A DNA stretch of 64,000 nt. Origin: CAUPWF01 sp964367685 (GTDB lineage: Bacteria > Bacillota > Clostridia > Lachnospirales > Lachnospiraceae). A program made the translations under genes and the position numbers. Below the pieces are notes generated by a model, which searched no databases, was not told the origin of the DNA, and saw only the letters and a program-made list of their open reading frames with translations. Where the stretch lies: assembly GCA_964367685.1 (NCBI GenBank), contig CAYIYM010000008.1, forward strand, positions 8,017 through 72,016, read 5' to 3'. Positions 53,591 through 61,739 of this stretch are shown piece after piece (the first letter of the stretch is position 1; every line of letters starts with the position of its first letter).

Positions 53591-53704
53591 TTATTTTTCG
53601 TCGCGATCGCTACGATTATCACAAGATCCTCAACCAAATCTACCATTTTTTGAACTTGCATAAATTACAAACAATGCTAATAATACAATAATTAATACTT
53701 CCAT
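53591..53704 (-). CDS. Small membrane protein with an in-frame UGA: candidate selenoprotein or truncated 24-residue peptide
   Basis: A perfect AGGAGG lies seven bases before the ATG at 53704. The frame reads MEVLIIVLLALFVIYASSKN, then GRFG, then UGA at codon 25 (53630-53632), then GSCDNRSDRDEK and TAA. Without recoding the product is a 24-residue single-pass peptide; with UGA read as selenocysteine it is 37 residues with a UGSC motif resembling a CXXC redox pair. An 18-base GC-rich hairpin (53598-53615) starts 15 bases after the UGA, where a bacterial SECIS would lie. A strong terminator follows the second stop, not the first. A simple nonsense mutation of a Cys codon is the main alternative. 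Confidence 0.5.
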
Positions 53705-54124
53705 TTTATATCCTCCTATTTCTACTTAAATACGTATCTTATATAAATCTTACAATATTGAATTGTATATTACTCTACTATTTTCTTAATATACTGTGAA
53801 TTAACTGTGTTTGATTGCTTTTTTAGACTTCATTTTAATATTCTTCAATGTGACGATGATTAATTTTTATTAATATTGTATTTACAATTAATTATTTTGA
53901 TATTAATTATGCATCTCATTCTTTTCACTATTTTTTACAATTATTATAATTAAATTCCCTGCATATTTATCTGTAATAATTTTACATTCTAAAAACAGTA
54001 ATATTCTATAATTCATGTCAATTTATATTTTTTTTATAAAATATATATCCTTTGTATAAAATATACAAAAATTATATGCACTTTTTATATAATCCTACAA
54101 TTGTCCAGTATTCATCTGCATACA
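53705..54124. other. AT-rich intergenic stretch without a visible gene
   Basis: About 420 bases between the small UGA gene and the diguanylate cyclase promoter. It is extremely AT-rich with short T and A tracts. I see no open frame with a ribosome binding site, no strong hairpin and no repeat. Confidence 0.6.
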
Positions 54125-54153
54125 TTGCTATTCCATATATTTCATGCTACAAT
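54125..54153 (+). promoter_or_regulatory. Promoter of the diguanylate cyclase pair
   Basis: TTGCTA (54125-54130), 17 bases, TG-extended TACAAT (54148-54153). It lies inside the longest open frame of the gene, which supports the downstream start at 54199. Confidence 0.75.
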
Positions 54154-54198
54154 TTATTAAGTAGGTACGTGTTTACGTTAATTCAAGGAGGTATCTCA

Positions 54199-55425
54199 TT
54201 GATTATATCAATTCCATGGATTCCGCTTGGAATCATCATGTTTATCATTTATAATAATTTGGCTTTTAAATTCGCTGCTAAAATTTTAATCAAGAGCAAA
54301 TATAACCTCTTGCTAAATACATTATTTTCAATTATAAATCTTATGATTCTGGGACTTATTTTCTATTTTGAAATCCCACGATATTATATCTATCTTATAT
54401 TTGTTCTTATAATGGGAATTGAATTCAAAATAATTTCCAAAGCTCCTTTAAATCAAATTATATTCGGGAGCTCTGCTTTTTTACTTAATATAGCTCCAGT
54501 ACATCTTCTTACAATTATGATTTTGTCTATAATAAGCACGATTCCAACTACACAATATTTCATTGAATATAACTTAGTTACTCAAGCGCTGTTTTTTACA
54601 TTTTTATTTCTTACAGTAACATTGATTCTTTTTGAGCAATTCATTCCATTATCTGACGTGCAAAAAATGTCTAAAGCAAAAGTATACTCTGAATTAGTAT
54701 CTGCAACTGCCTTAATAATGATTATTAATACTTCAGTAGATATTTGGCTATTTGTTACAGATTCCCACAGCACACCAATGACAATGATTATGATTTGTAA
54801 CGCTGCATTCAGTTATATAATTTTCTATTATGTATTTTTATTTACTACAAGCTTAGTTAAATTACATATATATAAAAGAAAATCAGATGAGGCAGATACT
54901 TCATATTCTCAATTATTAGATAAAAAAAGCAAGGTGACTGAAAAGATTAACACGGATGATTTCACAGGCCTTTATAATCGGAAGTACGTAAATGAGAAGT
55001 TAACTACTCTTCTCGCTACAGATGAAAGTTCTTTTGGAATTATTTTTATGGATCTAGCGGCTTTAAAGAATGTAAATGATACCTATGGTCATGATGCTGG
55101 TGATCGCTACATTTTAAAAATAGCAAATGTTCTTAAAGAGACGATTCGAGATATAGACACGCCAGCACGTATTGGTGGTGATGAATATTTGTTAATTTTA
55201 GAAGATATCACAGCTGATGATTTACCAATCATACTAAAAAGATTACGAGATAATGTGCTAAATGCCAACAAATCAGAAAAGTTTTTAATACATGCAAACA
55301 TAGGCAGTACATTTGTTGGAAATGAAACCAACAAGCCTACACTCACAGAATTACTTGAGAATGTTGATCAAAAAATGCGAGAAGATAAGCGTTCGTTTTA
55401 TAAAAAAATCGGGAGGATTATATGA
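54199..55425 (+). CDS. Membrane-bound diguanylate cyclase (GGDEF), first of a pair
   Basis: This enzyme would make cyclic di-GMP from two GTP. About six membrane helices fill residues 1-215; the GGDEF domain spans about 250-408. The metal Asp (FMDLAALKNVND), the GH..GD block and the active loop RIGGDEY at 326-330 are present; the final Y instead of F is a tolerated variant. RDID at 317-320 is an intact RXXD inhibitory site five residues before the loop. I chose the TTG at 54199 because AAGGAGGT lies seven bases upstream and the promoter is at 54125-54153; a frame extension of 49 codons precedes it. It overlaps the second GGDEF gene by four bases (ATGA). Confidence 0.88.
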   Translation: MIISIPWIPLGIIMFIIYNNLAFKFAAKILIKSKYNLLLNTLFSIINLMILGLIFYFEIPRYYIYLIFVLIMGIEFKIISKAPLNQIIFGSSAFLLNIAPVHLLTIMILSIISTIPTTQYFIEYNLVTQALFFTFLFLTVTLILFEQFIPLSDVQKMSKAKVYSELVSATALIMIINTSVDIWLFVTDSHSTPMTMIMICNAAFSYIIFYYVFLFTTSLVKLHIYKRKSDEADTSYSQLLDKKSKVTEKINTDDFTGLYNRKYVNEKLTTLLATDESSFGIIFMDLAALKNVNDTYGHDAGDRYILKIANVLKETIRDIDTPARIGGDEYLLILEDITADDLPIILKRLRDNVLNANKSEKFLIHANIGSTFVGNETNKPTLTELLENVDQKMREDKRSFYKKIGRII

Positions 55426-56663
55426 TAGCGATTACCTTTTTACTATTTATTATATATAATTATGTATATCTAGATTATACAACATATATATTTGCAGTAA
55501 AATCAACGACTACAAAATTATTTTTCATTTGTGCCTTGTTTAACAGTTTTTTATTTTTTCTCCCAATTTATGTATTCAAGTTCCAATATGACTACATTAT
55601 TATGATTCTGTACCTACTTGTTTTTACAGCTGAACTAAAATTATTTTTTAAACAAGATATATTTCGCATCTTTTTCGATGTATTAGCTTTTGCGACTAAT
55701 TTTTTTGCAATTCGAACAATCATAATCGGGATTATGGCTTTAGTATTAGATATATCAATTTTAGAATTAATTAGTTCACAAGACAATCGTATTTTGATTA
55801 CCGCAATCAATTTCCTCATACCTATTCCATATATTTCACTGACTAAGATTTTCTTTCCTCCAGAATTATTTGAACTTCTTTTAACAAGTAGAAAAAATCT
55901 TTTATTTGCCTCAGTTATTCTATTTACAACTTATGCAAATCAGATTATAAATGTATCTATTCTTTCCTACGCTGCAATTGCTAGCGATTATAGTGGCAAT
56001 GTTTCTATCTCTCAAATTAGAAATGGTTTGTTTTCTTTACTTATTTTTGGAACAATCATGACATGTGTATTTATGTTTTCAAAACTTAGATTAAAAGCAA
56101 TTAATTTTCAAACCATTTCCAAAGAACTGGAAATCGAACAAACTATTGTTCAAGAGTTAGAAGCTGCATCGAATTTAGATCCAGCAACAAGTTTTTATAT
56201 TCGAAGTGTTGTTGAAAAAGAGATCGACCTATATATCGCTAATAAGGTTGAATTTTTCATTGTATTCATAGATATTGATGGTTTAAAGTATGTAAATGAT
56301 GTTTATGGACATGAAGAAGGAGATTTATACATCACACGTGTTTCAAAAGAAGTTCTTACTACTTTCAGTCAAGACTTAAAATCACGGATTGGTGGCGATG
56401 AATTTATGATTGTTGGAAAAACATCTGATTCTAAAACTCTGCAGCAATCACTATTAAAATGTGCACGTAAAATCGAACAATTCAACACCCTATATAACAA
56501 TGAGTATCCCACGTCTATTAGTTATGGCACTGTTTTTGTCACAAAGGATAATCAAAATACAACTCAAGAGTTAATTCGCCTTGCTGATCAACGTATGTAT
56601 GACTTTAAAAAACATCATAAAAAGCAGCGTGTAACAATAGATATAAATACACAAAAAGTGTAG
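55422..56663 (+). CDS. Membrane-bound diguanylate cyclase (GGDEF), second of a pair
   Basis: This is a 413-residue homologue of the preceding protein. Six or seven membrane helices fill residues 1-225; the catalytic domain follows a short coiled coil (KELEIEQTIVQELEAASNLD). FIDIDGLKYVNDVYGHEEGD and RIGGDEF (GGDEF at 324-328) are canonical, so it should be active. At the position of the RXXD site the sequence is FSQD, so product inhibition is probably lost, unlike in its partner. The ATGA overlap with the first gene and a GGGAGG site indicate coupled translation. The sensed signal is unknown; the membrane region resembles no named sensor domain that I recognise. Confidence 0.9.
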   Translation: MIAITFLLFIIYNYVYLDYTTYIFAVKSTTTKLFFICALFNSFLFFLPIYVFKFQYDYIIMILYLLVFTAELKLFFKQDIFRIFFDVLAFATNFFAIRTIIIGIMALVLDISILELISSQDNRILITAINFLIPIPYISLTKIFFPPELFELLLTSRKNLLFASVILFTTYANQIINVSILSYAAIASDYSGNVSISQIRNGLFSLLIFGTIMTCVFMFSKLRLKAINFQTISKELEIEQTIVQELEAASNLDPATSFYIRSVVEKEIDLYIANKVEFFIVFIDIDGLKYVNDVYGHEEGDLYITRVSKEVLTTFSQDLKSRIGGDEFMIVGKTSDSKTLQQSLLKCARKIEQFNTLYNNEYPTSISYGTVFVTKDNQNTTQELIRLADQRMYDFKKHHKKQRVTIDINTQKV

Positions 56664-56702
56664 AAAAATCCATCATCAACCCGATGCAACTTTCTACACT
56701 TT
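56655..56702. terminator. Bidirectional terminator after the GGDEF pair
   Basis: AAAGTGTAGAAA pairs perfectly with TTTCTACACTTT around a 24-base loop between the convergent GGDEF and lipoprotein genes. Confidence 0.75.
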
Positions 56703-56712
56703 CATTTAATCT

Positions 56713-57339
56713 TTAGTAGTATATAGTAATGTCCTTAATATATTCACTTTTTCCTAATGATCCATCTTGTAAACTGATATATGGTGAAATTTCTACAGTT
56801 TCTCCATTCATCTCAGCCTCAATTACTTGATTTGAATGAAGATCACTTATATTACACTTAATTGTAAACTCTAGAACATCTTCTATTTCTGTAACTAACT
56901 CACCTCTTATTAGTTCTCCCTCATCACCTAAACTTTGATGATATATTCTAATTTTATTTACAGGATATCGAGGAATGATCAAATAATGTTCTTCTCCCTC
57001 TAATTCTATAGGAGTAAGTGCTGTTTCTTCTGCTTTATCTAGATATTTCTCTAATAACTCGTTATAAAAATCATCACGGGTTTTATCCTCGGTATAATCT
57101 ATTAACGCAACAGCAAACATATCATCTTCATCCCATTCTATAGTTGAGATTTCTACAACTCCCTCTTCTGGCTCTTTGTCCTCTTCTGGCTCTTTCTCCT
57201 CTTCTGACTCTTTTTTATCGTCCTCTACTATGTCTTCGCCTTCTATATTTGTTGAATTATCTTGCTCTGTATCAGTAGTTTGACATCCAACAAATGCTAA
57301 GCTACTAATCATTATAGTGACTAACAATCTTTTCTTCAT
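56713..57339 (-). CDS. Predicted lipoprotein with acidic low-complexity spacer
   Basis: This is a 208-residue secreted protein. The signal MKKRLLVTIMISSLAFVGC ends in an atypical lipobox (FVGC), so lipidation at Cys 19 is likely. Residues about 35-65 are Glu/Lys/Pro-rich repeats (KEPEEDKEPEE) that act as a cell-wall spacer, encoded by three 18-base tandem repeats. The remaining 145 residues form an alpha/beta domain (VALIDYTEDKTRDDFYNELL, ELEGEEHYLIIPRYPVNKIR) that I do not recognise. The gene stands alone, convergent with the diguanylate cyclases. Confidence 0.75.
   Translation of the reverse strand: MKKRLLVTIMISSLAFVGCQTTDTEQDNSTNIEGEDIVEDDKKESEEEKEPEEDKEPEEGVVEISTIEWDEDDMFAVALIDYTEDKTRDDFYNELLEKYLDKAEETALTPIELEGEEHYLIIPRYPVNKIRIYHQSLGDEGELIRGELVTEIEDVLEFTIKCNISDLHSNQVIEAEMNGETVEISPYISLQDGSLGKSEYIKDITIYY
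57163..57216. repeat. Three tandem 18-bp repeats in the lipoprotein gene
   Basis: Units CTCTTCTGGCTCTTTGTC (57163), CTCTTCTGGCTCTTTCTC (57181) and a diverged CTCTTCTGACTCTTTTTT (57199) encode the Glu/Lys/Pro spacer. Copy number may vary between strains. Confidence 0.85.
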
Positions 57340-57454
57340 AACTTATCTCCTTCTATGACGTCTATATATTATCTATATTGTACTCCTAATTTGCCAAGAA
57401 ATAAAGTACTTCTTATGTTTCATTAATATATTAATGAATATATAGATGAATGCC

Positions 57455-57497
57455 AAAAGACTATCATAACCTTACTAATTAGTTATGATAGTCTTTT
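57455..57497 (-). terminator. Terminator of the GH112 operon
   Basis: A perfect 16-pair stem (57455-57470 with 57482-57497) closes an 11-base loop, two bases after the phosphorylase stop, followed by GG rather than a long T tract. Confidence 0.75.
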
Positions 57498-57499
57498 TC

Positions 57500-59659
57500 T
57501 TAAATAGTATACCAAATAATTTCATTTGCCTTTAAATGCACCTGGAAGCTACTTCCATCACCAGTGTAAACAATTGTATCCTGTGGTTCATATGTATTAT
57601 TAACTACACAGTATTTGCTATTTGCTACATATGCATGAACTTCAACATTAAAGTTTTCACTATACCATTTATGTAAATTATCTTCATCATGTGTTGACCA
57701 AAGAATTGATCGATAAAACAGTCTGCTATTTTCAAAACTATATGGTAGCCCACTAATATAAACAGCTCTTCCTTTTCCGAATTCATTCACAGACATTTGA
57801 ACTTCATTATCTTTTTGTACAAGAATTTGTGCACCTTCTAATGCATACATATTCTTTTTTCCTTCTCCAAAATCAATTTCTTTTGTGCAATCTAATGTAA
57901 TGAAATGATTATGGACAACATCCCAATTATACTTATCATAGTTTAGGGTAAATCCTGTTTCTTTTTCTATACCTAGTACATTTGGTAATTGTATAAAACG
58001 CCCTTGATATTGATGCCCTGCTGGCTCTCCAATACCAATGAATCCTCCCCCATTATACACAAATTCTCGAATTGTTGCAGAGATGTCTACATCTTCCCAG
58101 ATATCTCCTCCAGTATGTGCAGTATCTCCATCACCTACGTTAATAATGACATCAATATCCGCTAATAGCCCTTTCTCATTCTTAATATCATCAAAACTAA
58201 TAAATTTCACATCAAATGGTGCACCACTCAATGCTTCAATTACACCTGCATAACTATAATTCTGTTTTTGATATAATGCATGATGAACCATATGAGCGCC
58301 CCATGCACGCATTTTCCCCCAACTATTTAGAACAGCTACTTTTTTGATGCAATAAGGTGTAGTCCCTTTGATATTTTCATATAGTAATCTGAACTCATCA
58401 CATACACTTTCAATATAATCAATAAAATCCGGAAAATTACATGCTAGTTTCAGATATCCACCATACCCAATACGATCAATCGGTTTTCTTAAAATGGCAC
58501 GTCTTGCTGTAACCCAGTTTTCTTTCGCTTCTTTGACAGGATCCCCTCCTTCGTAGAAGGTATCAGGGAAGAAGTATGGCAGAAATCGTCCTTCTGTATA
58601 TTTTACACCTTCAATGTCACTAATTAGACGTAATGTACTTCCATTCCCTACACTTCCTACTACCGAATCTAGGCCTATGCTTTTAAACTCATCCATAAAA
58701 GGCTCTGTTCCAATCCAGTGGTCACCAAGAAACATCATTGCCTCGACACCACATTCATGTGTAATGTCGACCATTTCCTTCGCTAGCTTAGCCACCTCTC
58801 TCCTCTGGAATGCTTGGAAATCTGAAAACTCTTTGCTAGGAACGCGATATTGATTATTGTAGTAACCTTGATCAATTATGAATTCTGGTCTAAATGTATA
58901 ACCCACTTCTTTCTCAAATTTATCCAAGATAAACGGTGAAACAGATGCTGAATACCCATACCAATCTACATACTTTTCTCTTTTCATTTCATCAAACATT
59001 AATGTGAATTGATGAAAGAATGTAGTATATCTAATTACATTTACATATGGGTTTTCTTTGATAAATGCGCGCAATCTTTCCATCGAATAAGCTCTTGTCT
59101 TTGGTTGTCTTACGTCAAAAGTGATTTGATGATCTACATCTTGCCAGTCATTAATAACTGCATTATACATATGCACCGGGTCCCATATTAAGTAAGCTAA
59201 GAAGCTCACAGTATAATTATGGAATTTATCAGCTTCAATAATCACGGTCCCAGTATCGCTATTATACTTCCACTTTTCGCAAGGAACAATCTCACCGGTA
59301 CTTCTATCAATTACTTCCCACCATCGTTTAATATCATCGACATTATTCACTTTCATAAGTTCATCTGCAATTCCATCCATCAACCTTATGCTAAGAATAT
59401 CTGATGTAGCAGTTTGAATTCCTGACATAATGTAGCATTGTTGTACTTCATCTGGATTTGCTTTAGCCCATTCATTATCTTTTCGAGTGGTGTAATATGT
59501 TTTATATACTTTTGCATCAATATTTTTTAAATCTTCTGGATAATCTGTTCCATCACAATCACGTAGTGCATCTGCACCCAAACGATTCATTACCTCTATT
59601 GTTTCTGATACCATATCCAAATCGGTTGGAATAGTAACTCGTCCTCTCAATTTACTCAT
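57500..59659 (-). CDS. lnpA: 1,3-beta-galactosyl-N-acetylhexosamine phosphorylase (GH112)
   Basis: This 719-residue cytoplasmic enzyme splits lacto-N-biose and galacto-N-biose with phosphate into galactose-1-phosphate and GlcNAc or GalNAc. GRVTIPTDLDMVSETIEVMN, RLGADALRDCDGTDYPE, FFHQFTLMFDEMKREKYVDW and FLGDHWIGTEPF are the family blocks; the DCDG block holds the presumed catalytic acid Asp. An amidotransferase-like domain (VIINVGDGDTAHTGGDIWED) and a C-terminal beta domain follow. Some GH112 enzymes act on galactosyl-rhamnose instead; I favour the hexosamine type but cannot exclude that. AGGAG lies seven bases before the ATG. It ends a sugar-transport operon. Confidence 0.88.
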   Translation of the reverse strand: MSKLRGRVTIPTDLDMVSETIEVMNRLGADALRDCDGTDYPEDLKNIDAKVYKTYYTTRKDNEWAKANPDEVQQCYIMSGIQTATSDILSIRLMDGIADELMKVNNVDDIKRWWEVIDRSTGEIVPCEKWKYNSDTGTVIIEADKFHNYTVSFLAYLIWDPVHMYNAVINDWQDVDHQITFDVRQPKTRAYSMERLRAFIKENPYVNVIRYTTFFHQFTLMFDEMKREKYVDWYGYSASVSPFILDKFEKEVGYTFRPEFIIDQGYYNNQYRVPSKEFSDFQAFQRREVAKLAKEMVDITHECGVEAMMFLGDHWIGTEPFMDEFKSIGLDSVVGSVGNGSTLRLISDIEGVKYTEGRFLPYFFPDTFYEGGDPVKEAKENWVTARRAILRKPIDRIGYGGYLKLACNFPDFIDYIESVCDEFRLLYENIKGTTPYCIKKVAVLNSWGKMRAWGAHMVHHALYQKQNYSYAGVIEALSGAPFDVKFISFDDIKNEKGLLADIDVIINVGDGDTAHTGGDIWEDVDISATIREFVYNGGGFIGIGEPAGHQYQGRFIQLPNVLGIEKETGFTLNYDKYNWDVVHNHFITLDCTKEIDFGEGKKNMYALEGAQILVQKDNEVQMSVNEFGKGRAVYISGLPYSFENSRLFYRSILWSTHDEDNLHKWYSENFNVEVHAYVANSKYCVVNNTYEPQDTIVYTGDGSSFQVHLKANEIIWYTI

Positions 59660-59673
59660 TTCGTCTCCTAACT

Positions 59674-59859
59674 TTACTTATAAAAAGAATTATAATATCC
59701 TAATAGTCCAATAATTCCAAACGTTCCAATCAGCATTTGAATCAAACCTGACATCCCCGTCTCTTTATGACCTGTAATTACTAAAAACAAACTAACACCA
59801 AATACAATGATACAAATTAGCATATTAATTATTTTGTGATCTGACATAAATTCTTTCAT
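59674..59859 (-). CDS. Small two-helix membrane protein in the GH112 operon
   Basis: This is a 61-residue protein with two hydrophobic helices (INMLICIIVFGVSLFLVITG and GLIQMLIGTFGIIGLLGYY) and short basic ends. AAGGAGG lies eight bases before the ATG. It sits 12 bases after the second permease gene and 14 bases before the phosphorylase gene, so it is co-transcribed. I recall similar short proteins beside GH112 genes in related bacteria (possibly the DUF6903 family). An accessory role for the transporter is plausible but unproven. Confidence 0.75.
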   Translation of the reverse strand: MKEFMSDHKIINMLICIIVFGVSLFLVITGHKETGMSGLIQMLIGTFGIIGLLGYYNSFYK

Positions 59860-59871
59860 TTTGATTCCTCC

Positions 59872-60750
59872 TTATCCTTTCACTCCGCCGCTTGTCATTC
59901 CTTTAATCAAGTGTTTTTGAACTAAAATATAAAGTAATAATGTTGGTAACAAAGCTAGGATTAATCCTGCATATAATCTACCATATTGCGCCGCTGCTCT
60001 TTGTGCATTCATTAGATTTAGCAATCCAACAGGCAATGTCTGTTTTAATTCATCTGTCATAATTGTCATAGCTAAAATATACTCATTCCAGAACGCTAAG
60101 AACTGGAACAATATTACAGTTATAATACTTGGCTTGGCAATTGGGAACATGATGCTAATCATTGTTTTAAATTGGCTGGCCCCATCTACATAAGCCGCCT
60201 CCTCAAAGTCTTTTGGCAATGTCTTAAAGTAGCTTGATAATAAAAATATTGTGAATGGTAAAGCCGTAGACGCATACACCAAGGCCAGTATAAAATGATT
60301 ATTAAGGAATATATTTTCTATTCCACACCATGCCTCCATCGTCTTATTTCCCTCCACTAACATCAAAAATATTGGAACTGTAATGTAACTTAAATTAATA
60401 AATAACCCAGCCATTAAATAGATATTAAGAAGCTTGCTACTTCTAAATTTAAAACGCGATAATACATAAGCTGCTGGCAATGCGATTATCAAAAGTAATA
60501 TGAGTGCCATTGCAGTAACAAATAATGAATTAATTATATAATCTGCCATATTAGCCTCTACAAAAGCATTTATATAATTATCAAAATATAGCCCTTTCGG
60601 AAGCGCCCATGGGCTACCATAAAATTCTGAATTTTCCTTCACTGATGCAATCAAAATCCAAGCTACTGGTACTACGATTGAAATTGCTAATAGGATAAGA
60701 ACAATATAAGTAATAATTTTTCCTATTTTTTCACTAACTCTTTTTTTCAT
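59872..60750 (-). CDS. Carbohydrate ABC transporter permease (MalG type)
   Basis: This is one of two membrane subunits of a CUT1 sugar importer. Six membrane helices are visible and the ATPase-docking EAA loop reads EEAAYVDGASQFKTMISIMF. The C-terminal KGMTSGGVKG matches the usual MalG-type end (GxxxGAVKG). The ATG at 60750 (MKKRVSEKIGK) lies eight bases after GGGGG; a GTG 15 bases upstream lacks a site. The preceding permease gene ends just upstream. No ATPase gene is in the operon, as is usual for clostridial CUT1 systems that share an MsmK-type ATPase. Confidence 0.9.
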   Translation of the reverse strand: MKKRVSEKIGKIITYIVLILLAISIVVPVAWILIASVKENSEFYGSPWALPKGLYFDNYINAFVEANMADYIINSLFVTAMALILLLIIALPAAYVLSRFKFRSSKLLNIYLMAGLFINLSYITVPIFLMLVEGNKTMEAWCGIENIFLNNHFILALVYASTALPFTIFLLSSYFKTLPKDFEEAAYVDGASQFKTMISIMFPIAKPSIITVILFQFLAFWNEYILAMTIMTDELKQTLPVGLLNLMNAQRAAAQYGRLYAGLILALLPTLLLYILVQKHLIKGMTSGGVKG

Positions 60751-60766
60751 ATCTAAGTCCCCCACA

Positions 60767-61654
60767 TTAGAATTCTATTGTTTCTCTCTTCGTTGCCAAA
60801 CTTATTAACCCTGATAGTGCAAATGCAAAACAAAATACAACAACTCCAACGGCCATACTATATCCATAGGAACTATTTGAAGCTTGATCGTACATATATC
60901 TTAATAAAACATCTGTTGCACCACCTAATTGAATTCCTACTGCTTTTGATAACAAGAAACTTAAATTAATAGAACTAATAACAAAAAATACTAATGTAGT
61001 TCTAATATTCGTCCATATAAGTGGAATTGTAATAGTAAAAAATTGGTTAACTTGAGATGCGCCTTCTAAATCTGCAGCCTCATATAAGCTTTCAGGTACT
61101 GCTCCCATACTTGACATATACATAACCATGTAATAACCTATCGCCTGCCAAATCAGTACACTAATTAATGTATACATTACAATGTTTGGATCTCCAAAAA
61201 ATGAAATCCCTTGAAAATCAGGGCCTGCAAAAATTTTAATCAAACCATTTAATAATCCATTTGTTTGATCAAAAACTGCTGAGGAAATTGCTGCTATAAT
61301 TACAATCGACAAAATATTTGGAATATAGAAAATCACTCGAAACAATCCAACACACTTCATCTTTATTTTTGTTAATATTGCTGCAAAAACCAATGAAAAA
61401 ACGATTGTAATAAGAGTAACTAATACGATAACTAATATAGTATTTTGAAATGCTCTAAAGAAATTCTCATCTTCAAATAGAATTTTAAAGTTTTGTAATC
61501 CAACAAATTCCTTATTTGGAGAATATCCACCCCATTTATACATGGACATTCTAAAAACATCTATGGTTGGTAATGTAATGAAAATTGTAAATAAAATGAT
61601 AGCTGGTGCTGTACAACAGAAAATAAATAACTTAGATTCTCTTCCCTTTTTCAT
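60767..61654 (-). CDS. Carbohydrate ABC transporter permease (MalF type)
   Basis: This is the partner permease of the CUT1 importer. It has 295 residues and six membrane helices: the N-terminal FIFCCTAPAIILFTIFITLP, and a conserved segment FVGLQNFKILFEDENFFRAF typical of MalF proteins. The EAA loop is YEAADLEGASQVNQFFTITI. It lies between the binding protein gene, from which a stable hairpin separates it, and the MalG-type gene. GGGAGA lies about ten bases before the ATG. The predicted substrate is lacto-N-biose or galacto-N-biose because of the phosphorylase in the same operon. Confidence 0.9.
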   Translation of the reverse strand: MKKGRESKLFIFCCTAPAIILFTIFITLPTIDVFRMSMYKWGGYSPNKEFVGLQNFKILFEDENFFRAFQNTILVIVLVTLITIVFSLVFAAILTKIKMKCVGLFRVIFYIPNILSIVIIAAISSAVFDQTNGLLNGLIKIFAGPDFQGISFFGDPNIVMYTLISVLIWQAIGYYMVMYMSSMGAVPESLYEAADLEGASQVNQFFTITIPLIWTNIRTTLVFFVISSINLSFLLSKAVGIQLGGATDVLLRYMYDQASNSSYGYSMAVGVVVFCFAFALSGLISLATKRETIEF

Positions 61655-61676
61655 AGATAGTTCTCTCCCTTCTTAA

Positions 61677-61712
61677 AAAATGAGTAGTAGTCTTTCGACT
61701 ATTACTCATTTT
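61677..61712 (-). terminator. Intercistronic hairpin after the binding-protein gene
   Basis: A 16-base stem with one mismatch closes a GAAA tetraloop, 27 bases after the binding-protein stop, followed by TTTTTT on the minus strand. It probably stabilises or partly terminates the message so that binding protein is made in excess of permeases. Confidence 0.75.
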
Positions 61713-61739
61713 ATTTTGTAGTCAACTCAAATCGTATCT

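Noticed and set aside
53591..53704. Genome-wide reading of UGA as an amino acid to explain the small gene
   Set aside because: UGA ends ordinary genes in this window, for example the DUF5662 gene at 2840 and the ECF gene at 42711.
57163..57216. CRISPR-like array
   Set aside because: The repeats are directly tandem without spacers and lie in frame inside a lipoprotein gene.
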